A stretch of DNA of 64,000 nt, taken from positions 1 to 64,000 of the forward strand of contig JAJUJL010000012.1 in assembly GCA_029265355.1 (NCBI GenBank), in the 5' to 3' direction. Made by a program: the position numbers and the translations under genes. The notes below the pieces were generated by a model. That model was not told the origin of the DNA. It saw only the letters and a program-made list of their open reading frames with translations, and ran no database searches. Positions 42,224 to 50,350 of the stretch are shown here, one piece after another; positions within the stretch are counted from its first letter, which is position 1; every line of letters begins with the position of its first letter. The DNA is from Chloroflexota bacterium. Its GTDB lineage: Bacteria; Chloroflexota; Anaerolineae; Anaerolineales; UBA4823.

Positions 42224-43387
42224 ATGCTGCCAAACCTGTCTCACGATGAAATCTTGCGCTATTCGCGTCACCTGTTGATTCCCGAAGTTGGCCTGGAAGG
42301 ACAGCGCAAGCTGAAAGCCGCCTCGGTGCTGGTGATCGGCACTGGCGGCTTGGGTTCGCCGGTTGCCATGTACCTGGCGGCGGCGGGGGTGGGGCGCATC
42401 GGCCTGGTGGACTACGATGTGGTGGACTGGTCCAACCTGCAGCGCCAGGTGATCCACGGCATCTCCACTATTGACCATCTCAAGGTCGAATCGGCTCGCG
42501 CCCGCATGTTGGACATCAATCCCGAAATCCAGGTGGATACCTACAACGAGCCGTTCACCTCGGAGAATGCCATGCGCATCGCCGAGCCGTACGACATCCT
42601 CATTGACGGCACGGATAATTTTCCCACCCGCTACCTGACCAATGACGTGTGCGTCTTCCAGGGCAAGCCCAACGTGTACGGCTCGATCTTCCGTTTCGAT
42701 GGGCAGGTGAGCGTCTTTTATGCAAAAGAAGGGCCGTGCTACCGCTGCCTGTTCCCCGAGCCGCCGCCGCCCGGTTTGGTGCCTTCCTGCGCCGAGGGCG
42801 GTGTGCTGGGCGTGCTGCCCGGTACGGTGGGAACGCTGCAGGCCACCGAGGCGCTCAAGCTGATCCTGGGCATCGGTGAGCCGCTGATTGGCAAGTTGCT
42901 GCTGTACAACGCCCTGGATATGTCTTTCGACTTCGTCAAGCTGCGCAAGAACCCGAAGTGCAAGGTGTGCAGCCCAGAGCCGGAAATCACCGAACTGATC
43001 GATTACGAAGCCTTCTGCGGCGTGCCCGGTCACCACCTCCCTGGTCAGGAAGAAGGGGCAGTGGGCGGCGGCTGGGATATCACCGCCACCGAGCTAGCCC
43101 AGCGCCTGCAGCGGGGCAATAACATCCACTTGCTGGATGTGCGCGAGCCGCACGAGCTGGAAATTTCGCGCCTGGAAGGCGCTGAGCTGATCCCATTGGG
43201 ACAGTTAGCCGCCCGCCTCTCCGAGCTGGACAGCGCTGATGAGTTCGTCTTGTTCTGCAAAGCCGGGACGCGCTCGGCGCGCGCCCTGGAGCTGATGCTC
43301 AGCGCCGGCTTCCGCAAAATCAAGAACCTCAAAGGCGGCATCAACGCCTGGGCCAAAGAGGTCGACCCCAGTTTGCCGATTTATTAA
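42224..43387 (+). CDS. moeZ: MoeZ-type E1-like enzyme with rhodanese domain
   Basis: The 387-residue protein has an N-terminal ThiF/MoeB domain (ATP loop GTGGLGS at 39-45, the conserved RQVIHG, DGTDNFPTRYL, and two zinc-binding pairs CYRC and CKVC) and a C-terminal rhodanese domain (about 285-387) with active Cys345 in CKAGTRS. It would adenylate the C-terminus of the sulfur carrier and transfer sulfur to make the thiocarboxylate. In M. tuberculosis MoeZ does this for CysO and MoaD. It closes the cysM-mec-DUF4395-trx-cysO-moeZ operon. Confidence 0.92.
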   Translation: MLPNLSHDEILRYSRHLLIPEVGLEGQRKLKAASVLVIGTGGLGSPVAMYLAAAGVGRIGLVDYDVVDWSNLQRQVIHGISTIDHLKVESARARMLDINPEIQVDTYNEPFTSENAMRIAEPYDILIDGTDNFPTRYLTNDVCVFQGKPNVYGSIFRFDGQVSVFYAKEGPCYRCLFPEPPPPGLVPSCAEGGVLGVLPGTVGTLQATEALKLILGIGEPLIGKLLLYNALDMSFDFVKLRKNPKCKVCSPEPEITELIDYEAFCGVPGHHLPGQEEGAVGGGWDITATELAQRLQRGNNIHLLDVREPHELEISRLEGAELIPLGQLAARLSELDSADEFVLFCKAGTRSARALELMLSAGFRKIKNLKGGINAWAKEVDPSLPIY

Positions 43388-43439
43388 CCTTTCCCGGTGT
43401 AAACTAAGGCGCTGGCTGAGGGATGGTAAAATTTTGAGC

Positions 43440-44294
43440 ATGTCTCAAGAGCAACGAGTGATTTTAGCAGTATTGGCTCACCCCGATGACGAGTCTTTCG
43501 GCATGGGCGGCACCCTGGCGCGCTACGCCCGCCAAGGCGTGCAGGTGCACCTGGCTTGCGCCACCCGCGGTGAGGCCGGCGAGGTTGACCCACAGTACCT
43601 CGAAGGCTTCAGTTCGATTGCCGAACGCCGCCAGGAAGAGCTGTGCTGTGCAGCGGATAAGCTGGGCCTGGCGGGCGTGCATTTTTTGGGTTACCGAGAT
43701 TCGGGCATGCCCGGCATGGCTGCCAACCAGCACCCCCAGGCATTGATCAATGCGCCTCTGGAACAGGTGGCAGCCCAGGTGGCGCATCTGATCCGGCTGC
43801 TGCGCCCGCAAGTGGTGCTGACCTTCGATCCCATCGGCGGATACAAGCACCCCGATCACATTCACATCCACAAAGCCACGGTGCTGGCGTTCCGACTGGC
43901 AGGCAACCCGCATCACCCGGATGAACTGCCCCCCTACCAGCCGGCCCGGCTGTATTTCCATGTGATTCCCAAAGGTTTCCTGCGCATGGCGGTGCGCATG
44001 TTGCGGTTGTTTGGTCGTGATCCGCGCCGCTTTGGGCGCAACCAAGATATTGACCTGGCCTCCTTGGTAGAGGAAGGCAATTTTCCCACTCACACGGTGA
44101 TCGATTACCGAAAGTTCTTGAACGATAAAGACGCTGCCTCGCTGTGCCACCTCAGCCAGCTCGAGGGTGGTTCGCTGCGTTCCGGTCCCATGCGCTGGGC
44201 GCGCCTGCTGTTTGGCAGCAAAGATTATTTCATGCGCGCCGAGCCGCCGCCCTCGCCTGGTTTGAAAGAGCACGACCTGTTCGCCGGGCTCTAA
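43440..44294 (+). CDS. PIG-L/LmbE family deacetylase
   Basis: From the ATG at 43440 the 284-residue protein has the family zinc motif AHPDDE (13-18), the EVD loop and HPDHIHIHKATV with the second histidine set. Members remove acetyl groups from N-acetylglucosamine derivatives, including steps in mycothiol and bacillithiol synthesis (MshB, BshB); others detoxify conjugates (Mca). Proximity to the cysteine operon makes a thiol-cofactor role attractive but unproven. A TAAAAT at 43427-43432 abuts the ATG, so it may be translated leaderless. Its stop overlaps the convergent M28 gene by four bases. Confidence 0.85.
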   Translation: MSQEQRVILAVLAHPDDESFGMGGTLARYARQGVQVHLACATRGEAGEVDPQYLEGFSSIAERRQEELCCAADKLGLAGVHFLGYRDSGMPGMAANQHPQALINAPLEQVAAQVAHLIRLLRPQVVLTFDPIGGYKHPDHIHIHKATVLAFRLAGNPHHPDELPPYQPARLYFHVIPKGFLRMAVRMLRLFGRDPRRFGRNQDIDLASLVEEGNFPTHTVIDYRKFLNDKDAASLCHLSQLEGGSLRSGPMRWARLLFGSKDYFMRAEPPPSPGLKEHDLFAGL

Positions 44295-45553
44295 CCTTTT
44301 CCCCTCACCCAGTCTTCTGAGCTTACGTTCTGATCCACGCGCTGCAGGATGTCCCAGCCCAGGGCGTGGATTTTTTCAAATGTGCCTGCTTGCAGCCTGT
44401 CCGGAGCATCGCTGGGGCGATGCCATTCGGGCAGGTGCGAAGAGTTTTCACGGAGCGCCAGCAAGCAGACGCCCTGCAGGCTTCGCTCCCACACGACACC
44501 CATCTCTGTGAAGACGCCCATGCCCCCAGCATTGACTGGCTGCAGTTTGTGAGGCGCCCCCACTTCTCGAATCAAGCTCTCCACAGCAACGGGTATTTTT
44601 CGCCGCCGCGCCACACCTTCCGACTGCAAGTAAACCAGGCGCTCTCCGATGCCGACCAGCTCGAAATCCACGAACAGGGCGTCTGCCAGCTTGGCGCCGT
44701 GTTCCTCTAAGAAGGCGCGCATGCCGTCGCAGCCGGTCTCTTCGCAGCCGGTGAAAGCCAGCCAGATTTCAACATGCTGCAGGGGCTGGCGCTGCAGGCG
44801 CTCTGCCAGGGCCAGCAGCGTACCCACAGCGGAAGCATTATCGTTTGCGCCGGGCGAGTAAGGTCCTAAGTCGGCGCTGACACCGCTGAACCAGGCAAAG
44901 AAGTGAAACAGCGCCAGCGCGGCTGCTACCCAGCCCAGCACCCAGAAGCCAGGCAGCAGCGACAACCCGTACAATAGCGGGGCGGCTGCCATGCCATAGA
45001 TTGCCAGCGGTGTGGCAAAATGATACAGGCTGACCAGGAAGTCGTGCGCGTACCAGATCACGCTGCGGTGACTGTCCAGGTGGCCAATGAGCACCACCCT
45101 CTGGCGCACCTCCGCCTGCGGCGGAATGACAGCGATGACGTTTTGGCTGGGGCCGTGCGGCAGCGCGCTGCGCAGCGGGTAATCCTGGAAAGTGAACTTG
45201 CGCCACAGCAGGTAAAAGCCAAAGCTAAAGCCAATGCTGCTCACCAACCAGGCGGTGAAACCGCCCAATGCCGGGCGCAGCAACCAGAATGCCACGTGTC
45301 CGGTGAGCCCAAAGCCAAAGGCAAAAGCCAGGAAAAACCAGATCGAGCGCAACCCCTGGAAGGGCTGGTTGCGGACATCGCTCACACCCAGACCCGCCAG
45401 CCGCTCGCGCACGTAACGGGCGGCGCGCTCCTCGGCATGCGTGGCTGAGCCGCGCCCGGGCTGTTCCGGTGAGGCTGCTGAGCGATAAACCAATTGAGTG
45501 GCGTACATCAGCGCCTGAGAACCGTATTTTGGGGTAGCAGTTTCGATGGCCAT
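44291..45553 (-). CDS. M28 family metallopeptidase with membrane segments
   Basis: The chosen start 45553 (MAIETATPKYG) gives 420 residues; in-frame ATG at 45601 and TTG at 45619 are alternatives. The two-zinc aminopeptidase motifs are visible: LIGHLDSHR, GANDNASAVGTLL, GCEETGCDGM (catalytic Glu-Glu), FVDFELVGIG and HLPEWHRPSD. About four hydrophobic segments are inserted, two before and two after the first metal motif (IWFFLAFAFGFGLTGHVAFWL; PLLYGLSLLPGFWVLGWVAAALALF, outlined), so the enzyme is membrane-bound. The substrate is unknown. It is divergent from the FKBP gene. Confidence 0.8.
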   Translation of the reverse strand: MAIETATPKYGSQALMYATQLVYRSAASPEQPGRGSATHAEERAARYVRERLAGLGVSDVRNQPFQGLRSIWFFLAFAFGFGLTGHVAFWLLRPALGGFTAWLVSSIGFSFGFYLLWRKFTFQDYPLRSALPHGPSQNVIAVIPPQAEVRQRVVLIGHLDSHRSVIWYAHDFLVSLYHFATPLAIYGMAAAPLLYGLSLLPGFWVLGWVAAALALFHFFAWFSGVSADLGPYSPGANDNASAVGTLLALAERLQRQPLQHVEIWLAFTGCEETGCDGMRAFLEEHGAKLADALFVDFELVGIGERLVYLQSEGVARRRKIPVAVESLIREVGAPHKLQPVNAGGMGVFTEMGVVWERSLQGVCLLALRENSSHLPEWHRPSDAPDRLQAGTFEKIHALGWDILQRVDQNVSSEDWVRGKG

Positions 45554-45714
45554 AACCTTGATTGGATAGGACAAAGATGAAGCGCAGGCCAAGTATAACA
45601 TTCTCCAGACCTTGCCCAATTCCGTATGTGCCTTTAGAATAAGTTATTATTCCCGCAAGGGGCCGCTCATGTCCACCTAACGGATATGCGGATGAAAAAC
45701 AGGATAGGAGAAAG

Positions 45715-46215
45715 ATGATGTCACCAGAAAAATCCCAGGTTGTTGCCGATGACATGGTTGTTACCATGGAATATACGGTCAAGGTGGACGGCGAGGTTGT
45801 AGATAGCTCCGAAGACCATGAACCGATCGAATTCCTGCAAGGTCATAACCAGGTGATCAGCGGCTTGGAGAAGCAGTTATATGGTATGGCGGTCGGCGAT
45901 ACTAAGTCCTTCGTCGTCGCGCCGCGCGATGGTTACGGCGAGAGAGATCCGGATGCCATCGCCGATGTGCCGCGCAGCGAATTCCCGCCTGAAATTCCGC
46001 TGGAACCAGGCGTGGAGCTTCAGATGGAAGACGAGGACGGCGATGTGATGAATGCGGTCATCGTTTCGGCTGGCGAAAAAACGATCCGTCTCGATTTCAA
46101 TCATCCCCTGGCGGGCAAAGAACTGCACTTCTCGGTACAGGTGGTTGGCTTGCGCCAGGCGACCGCCGAGGAGCTGGAACATGGTCATGCCCATTCAGAG
46201 GGGCATCACCACTAA
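45715..46215 (+). CDS. slyD: SlyD-type FKBP peptidyl-prolyl isomerase
   Basis: The 166 residues follow the SlyD plan: FKBP part (VTMEYTVKVDGEVVDSS, PIEFLQGHNQVISGLEKQLYGM), the inserted flap domain (about 75-130, DEDGDVMNAVIVSAGEKTIRLDFNHPLAGK) and a short His-rich C-terminus EHGHAHSEGHHH able to bind nickel or other metals. The enzyme isomerises proline bonds and acts as a chaperone in the cytoplasm. AGGAGAAAG precedes the ATG. A terminator follows 20 bases after the stop. Confidence 0.92.
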   Translation: MMSPEKSQVVADDMVVTMEYTVKVDGEVVDSSEDHEPIEFLQGHNQVISGLEKQLYGMAVGDTKSFVVAPRDGYGERDPDAIADVPRSEFPPEIPLEPGVELQMEDEDGDVMNAVIVSAGEKTIRLDFNHPLAGKELHFSVQVVGLRQATAEELEHGHAHSEGHHH

Positions 46216-46234
46216 GTCGATCAGCGCTGAAGGC

Positions 46235-46280
46235 AAACAGCCCTTTCACTGCCAATGCAGACAGGAAGGGCTGTTTTCTT
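46235..46280 (+). terminator. Rho-independent terminator after slyD
   Basis: AAACAGCCCTT (46236-46246 region) pairs with AAGGGCTGTTT (46266-46276), 11 pairs with a loop of about 20 bases, followed by TTCTT. It lies between slyD and the heat-shock gene. Confidence 0.8.
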
Positions 46281-46379
46281 ATGCACCTCATATATTTTGC
46301 TGATTTTTTTCATACATTGACATTCTATACTGCGCACAGTTGATAAGCTGATAAGTTGGTAAGAAGAAGGAGGTTGCTT

Positions 46380-46874
46380 ATGCGTTCGCTTATTCGTTGG
46401 GATCCATTCCGGGAGATGATGTCCATCCGCGAGACGATGGACCGGCTGTTTGACAGCTACTTCTATGGCCAGCCGGGTGAATTGACCGGAGGCTGGACGT
46501 GGGAACTGCCCCTGGATGTGACGGAGAAGGATGATGCGTTCCTGGTTAAGGCCTCCTTGCCTGGCATCAAGCCGGATGATCTGGATGTGACCTTTGAAAA
46601 CAACACACTGACCATCCGCGGCGAGGTGAAGGCAGAAGAGGAAAGCGAAGGCACCCGCTATCACCTGCGCGAGCGCCGCTATGGCACATTCGCTCGCTCG
46701 ATTACTCTGCCGCGCGGTATCCAGGGCGATGCGATCGAGGCCAACTATGAGGCCGGTGTGCTGACACTGCGGCTGCCCAAGGCTGAAGAGGTCAAGCCCA
46801 AGCGCATCGCTGTGCGCACTGGCGAGACTCCGATGATCGAAGGCAAAGCCAAGTCGGTCGTCAGCAAGAACTAA
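46380..46874 (+). CDS. Hsp20/alpha-crystallin small heat-shock protein
   Basis: The ATG at 46380 follows AAGGAGG and yields 164 residues. The N-terminal arm IRWDPFREMMSIRETMDRLFD is typical, and the alpha-crystallin domain (about 45-140) contains VKASLPGIKPDDLDVTFENNTLTIRGEV, RERRYGTFARSITLPRGI and the A-x-x-x-n-G-V-L box ANYEAGVLTLRLPK. It holds unfolding proteins in an ATP-independent way. TTGACA at 46317-46322 could be part of its promoter; I see no CIRCE element. Confidence 0.95.
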   Translation: MRSLIRWDPFREMMSIRETMDRLFDSYFYGQPGELTGGWTWELPLDVTEKDDAFLVKASLPGIKPDDLDVTFENNTLTIRGEVKAEEESEGTRYHLRERRYGTFARSITLPRGIQGDAIEANYEAGVLTLRLPKAEEVKPKRIAVRTGETPMIEGKAKSVVSKN

Positions 46875-46906
46875 GCAAAATACTGACCATTCGTAAAGTA
46901 TCGAAT

Positions 46907-46940
46907 AGCGGTGGCGTTGCTCGCCATCGCTGTTCTTTTT
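46907..46940 (+). terminator. Rho-independent terminator after hsp20
   Basis: AGCGGTGGCG (46907-46916) pairs with CGCCATCGCT (46922-46931), ten pairs with one G-T, around a five-base loop, followed by GTTCTTTTT (46932-46940). Confidence 0.85.
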
Positions 46941-46961
46941 AAGGGCTGATACAATACATTC

Positions 46962-48164
46962 ATGCAACTGGCAGCCTTCAAAGCCTTGCTCGCGCCACCC
47001 GGGCAGCAAGCCCTGGCAGCGGCGCAAGCATTGCGACCGCGCGAAGCCGACTACCTGGCGCACTTTCAGCGACTTGTGCGCATCTGCTCGCCTGAGGTGG
47101 CGCATGCCGCTTTGGAAACAGCCATCTTGCGCCGGGAGGCGGAAAGCAAATTCCCCTTTGCAGCAAAGCTGTACCTGACGCGCCAGGCATTGGAGCAGGC
47201 CTCTTCCTGGGAGGTGGCCTCTTACCGTGCTGGACGTTTCACCGGTTTTCGATTGGTAGCAGACCTGGGTTGTTCGGTGGGCGGCGACGCGCTGGCGCTG
47301 GCGCACAGGACTTCTGTCTTAGGCCTCGACCGGGATGAGCTACGACTGGCAATGGCGCAAGCCAATGCGGCTGCACTGCAGCTCGAGTCGCGGTTGAGCT
47401 TTGTGCGCGTTGATTTGACTGAGCCGCTGCCTTTGATATCCCAGGGCAAGCAAACCGCGCTATTCTTCGACCCGGCCCGTCGGGCAGCAGGCAGGCGCAT
47501 CTTTTCAGTTCGCGAATACCAACCACCCCTGGAAATTCTACGCCTTTGGCAGGATAGTTTTCCAGCGATAGGCGTCAAGATCTCTCCCGGCGTCGACCTG
47601 GTTGAATTGGAGGCGTTTGACGCAGAGATCGAGTTCATCTCGCTGCGCGGCGAGTTGAAAGAGGCCGTGCTGTGGTTTGGGCCGTTACGCAGCGCCCGGC
47701 GACGAGCTACGCTGCTTCCAGGCGAGCATACCCTGGCTTCAGAGAGCGGCGACGCGCCAGAGCCGCTGCCGATCAGCGCCCCGTTGGATTATCTCTACGA
47801 GCCCGATCCGGCGGTACTGAGGGCGGGGCAGGTTTCTATCTTGGGGCGCCGACTCCAGGGATACCAGCTTGATCCAGACATCGCCTACCTGACCGCTCAC
47901 CAACACTCGCCCACACCCTTTGCGCGCTGCTGGCAGGTGGAAGACTGGATGCCATTTCAGTTGAAGCGCCTGCGCGCCTACCTGCGCCAACGAGGCGTGG
48001 GACGGGTTACGGTGAAAAAACGCGGCTCACCGCTCCAACCAGAGCGGCTGATCCAGGAGCTGCGGCTTCAGGGAGCGAACGAAAAAGTGCTCTTTCTCAC
48101 CCACCTGCAGGGCAGGCCCATCGTGGTGATAGCGCGTGAGATCAATCCCCCTGGGGAGCGGTAA
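46962..48164 (+). CDS. Class I methyltransferase with THUMP-like C-terminal domain
   Basis: The 400-residue protein has a Rossmann methyltransferase core with motif I VADLGCSVGGDALALA (about 91-106), the acidic end of strand 2 VLGLDRD and a DPARR motif FFDPARRAAGRRIFS typical of this family. The C-terminal ~80 residues (RLRAYLRQRGVGRVTVKKRGSPLQPERL) match the THUMP-like domain associated with such proteins. RNA methylation is likely, but the target is unknown. TACAAT at 46950-46955 ends seven bases before the ATG, so the mRNA is probably leaderless. The 3' end overlaps the convergent gene by 23 bases. Confidence 0.82.
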   Translation: MQLAAFKALLAPPGQQALAAAQALRPREADYLAHFQRLVRICSPEVAHAALETAILRREAESKFPFAAKLYLTRQALEQASSWEVASYRAGRFTGFRLVADLGCSVGGDALALAHRTSVLGLDRDELRLAMAQANAAALQLESRLSFVRVDLTEPLPLISQGKQTALFFDPARRAAGRRIFSVREYQPPLEILRLWQDSFPAIGVKISPGVDLVELEAFDAEIEFISLRGELKEAVLWFGPLRSARRRATLLPGEHTLASESGDAPEPLPISAPLDYLYEPDPAVLRAGQVSILGRRLQGYQLDPDIAYLTAHQHSPTPFARCWQVEDWMPFQLKRLRAYLRQRGVGRVTVKKRGSPLQPERLIQELRLQGANEKVLFLTHLQGRPIVVIAREINPPGER

Positions 48165-48708
48165 ACACAGGCAAATGTCCCAGGGCGATGATGTGGTTCC
48201 AGTTACGGCGATCGCCCTCGGTGAATACCGCCGCCTCACCAACCACCTGTGCGCCGGCTTTCTCCATCAGGCGCTGCATACCTGCCAGCGTGGAGCCGGT
48301 GCTGATCACGTCATCCAGCAACACCACCCTGCTTCCCCGCAGCAAATGTTGATCTTTCTCATCCAGGAAAAGCATTTGTGGCTGGCCAGTGGTGATCGAC
48401 AAGGTTTCAGCCGAAAGGGCGACCCCCATGTAGGGTTTATAGACCTTGCGCAGCACCACATAAGGTTTGCGCGTTTCTACCGACAAGGCGTGCGCCAGGG
48501 GGATGCTTTTGGCTTCCGCAGTTGCCAGGATATCATATTCCAGGGTTGAGAGACGCTTTGCCAGGGCGGCAGCACAGGCTTGCACCAGCTCGGTGTCGCC
48601 CAGGATATTGAGCACCGCGATGCGCACCCCAGGGGCTACCTCGAACAGCGGCAGCTCGCGGTGCAGCCCAGCGATTTCGACAGAATAGGTTTCACGTTGT
48701 GCAGGCAT
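48142..48708 (-). CDS. Adenine-phosphoribosyltransferase-like protein
   Basis: The 188 residues carry the PRPP-binding motif VVLLDDVISTGSTL (about 130-143) and the N-terminal EYDILATAEAKSIPLAHALS region typical of the Apt/Xpt/PurR group of type I phosphoribosyltransferases. True Apt usually has a VGIE(A/S)RGF loop; here it is TAEAKSIP, closer to Apt-like proteins of unsettled substrate. It would transfer phosphoribose to a purine base or sense purines. The coding end overlaps the convergent methyltransferase gene by 23 bases. Confidence 0.78.
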   Translation of the reverse strand: MPAQRETYSVEIAGLHRELPLFEVAPGVRIAVLNILGDTELVQACAAALAKRLSTLEYDILATAEAKSIPLAHALSVETRKPYVVLRKVYKPYMGVALSAETLSITTGQPQMLFLDEKDQHLLRGSRVVLLDDVISTGSTLAGMQRLMEKAGAQVVGEAAVFTEGDRRNWNHIIALGHLPVFTAPQGD

Positions 48709-49125
48709 AACAGGCTCGCTTTCTGAAGATCAATGAGGATGCTCTCCAAACCTGTGGATTGCGGAGCGATTAATTTTCGCAGGCAAGTTTAACACACATA
48801 AACGGCTTTGGTCGCTTGTATTGATTTGAAAACAGTTCATTTTTGTCATCTCTACCCTGCGAAAAAAAAGAGCGCAATTGACCGATTTATTTAGGATAAT
48901 CTCACCGATCAATCACCTGATCGAGCACGTTTGCCAGCAGCTGCACTGCTAAATAACGGGCGGTCATTCCGCAGGCTTTTCACCCAGCCATCCTGGACAC
49001 GGTGGGTACCTTCAACCTCATTGCGTTCGGGATGACCATCATTTTAGCGATTCGCAGGATAGACTTGCGATCGTTTGCGGTTTGCAGGCGCAATTCTGCT
49101 ATAATCGCCTTGCCCGTAAACGCGT
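48709..49125. other. 417-base gap without recognised gene
   Basis: This AT-richer stretch separates two divergent genes. TATAAT at 49100-49105 is a likely -10 box for the downstream phospholipase-D-like gene (ATG at 49126), with only a weak -35 (TTGCGG, 49075-49080). The short open frames here have no ribosome site or recognisable motif, so I call none. Confidence 0.5.
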
Positions 49126-50334
49126 ATGACTAAACCCCTGCCAACCGCTTCATCACCCACACTCCGAATGATCGGCGGCAGTTCGATCGTGGTGATCGTT
49201 CTGGCGGCGATTGTGCTGATCTATCGCGCCCTGGTTGGCGGCGTCAGCGCCGATCCGCCAGCAGCGACGCCTTCCACCGATTGGTACACTATCTATTTTA
49301 CTGATCCCAACGCGCCTTCTGCCAGGACGCTGCGCGGCGGCCCCGACCAAAAGCTAGCAGAGGCGATCGACGCTGCCCGCCTGAGCGTGGATGTGGCTGC
49401 TTACGACCTGGATTTGTGGAGCCTGCGCGACGCGCTTCTGGCCGCCCATCGCCGGGGTGTGAGGGTGCGTATGGTGACGGAGAGCGACTTTATCTCTAAT
49501 CCGGAGGTGCAAGCCCTGATCGAGGCGGGCATCGAGGTGCTGGGCGACCGGCGCGAAAGCCTGATGCACAACAAATTCATGATCATCGACCGCCTGGAAG
49601 TGTGGACTGGCTCGATGAACTTCACCGTGAACGGCGCTTACCGCAACGATAACAACTTGCTGCGTCTGCGCTCCTCTCGCCTGGCTGAAGACTTCACCGG
49701 CGAGTTCGAAGAAATGTTCCTGGATGATCAATTTGGTCTGCGCGGCGCGCCTGCCAGCCGCTACCCTTCTGTGACGGTCGAAGGCGTCCAGTTGGATATT
49801 TTCTTCTCTCCCGAGGATGATACTGTTGATCGCCTGGTAGAGCTGGTGCAATCGGCGCAGCGCAGCGTGCGTTTCATGGCGTTTTCTTTCACCTCTGATC
49901 CCCTGGCAAGCGCCTTGCAAGCTGCTTCCCGGCGCGGCGTCTCGGTGCAAGGCGTGATGGAGCGTGATCAGGTGGCTTCGAACATCGGCAGCGAGTATGA
50001 TTACCTGCGCCGGGCGGGCATCGATGTGCGCCTGGATGGCAACCCGAGTAGTATGCATCACAAGGTGCTGATCATCGATGAGCAAATTGTGGTGACGGGC
50101 TCGTACAATTTTAGCTCCAACGCAGAGGACTCCAACGATGAGAATCTGCTGGTGATACACGATGCCTACATCGCCGGGCAGTTTTTATCGGAATACGCGC
50201 GTGTGCTTTCCCTGGCTCAGCCTGGTCAAACATGGCAAATCGAGCCGGGTTTGTGGCTTACTTTACCATTTCTGCTGAGGTCCTATTCATCCCAGACAGT
50301 GGGTAAAATTGCGTATGGATATTTTGTTTGCTAG
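49126..50334 (+). CDS. Phospholipase-D-like protein with two HKD motifs
   Basis: The 402-residue protein has an N-terminal membrane anchor (IVVIVLAAIVLIYRALV, about 20-37) and two PLD domains facing outward. HKD motif 1 is HNKFMIID (His148, Lys150, Asp155) followed by GSMNFT; motif 2 is HHKVLIID (His311, Lys313, Asp318) followed by GSYNFS. Both are intact, so hydrolysis of a phosphodiester (phospholipid, cardiolipin or nucleic acid) is possible. The arrangement resembles extracytoplasmic endonuclease- or cardiolipin-synthase-like proteins. A HerA-like ATPase gene starts 16 bases downstream. Confidence 0.85.
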   Translation: MTKPLPTASSPTLRMIGGSSIVVIVLAAIVLIYRALVGGVSADPPAATPSTDWYTIYFTDPNAPSARTLRGGPDQKLAEAIDAARLSVDVAAYDLDLWSLRDALLAAHRRGVRVRMVTESDFISNPEVQALIEAGIEVLGDRRESLMHNKFMIIDRLEVWTGSMNFTVNGAYRNDNNLLRLRSSRLAEDFTGEFEEMFLDDQFGLRGAPASRYPSVTVEGVQLDIFFSPEDDTVDRLVELVQSAQRSVRFMAFSFTSDPLASALQAASRRGVSVQGVMERDQVASNIGSEYDYLRRAGIDVRLDGNPSSMHHKVLIIDEQIVVTGSYNFSSNAEDSNDENLLVIHDAYIAGQFLSEYARVLSLAQPGQTWQIEPGLWLTLPFLLRSYSSQTVGKIAYGYFVC

Positions 50335-50350
50335 AGGAGGCTAAGGCTCC

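Noticed and set aside
48730-48912. 60-codon minus-strand open frame in the gap before the PLD-like gene
   Set aside because: No ribosome site, no motif and AT-rich composition; not supported as a gene.
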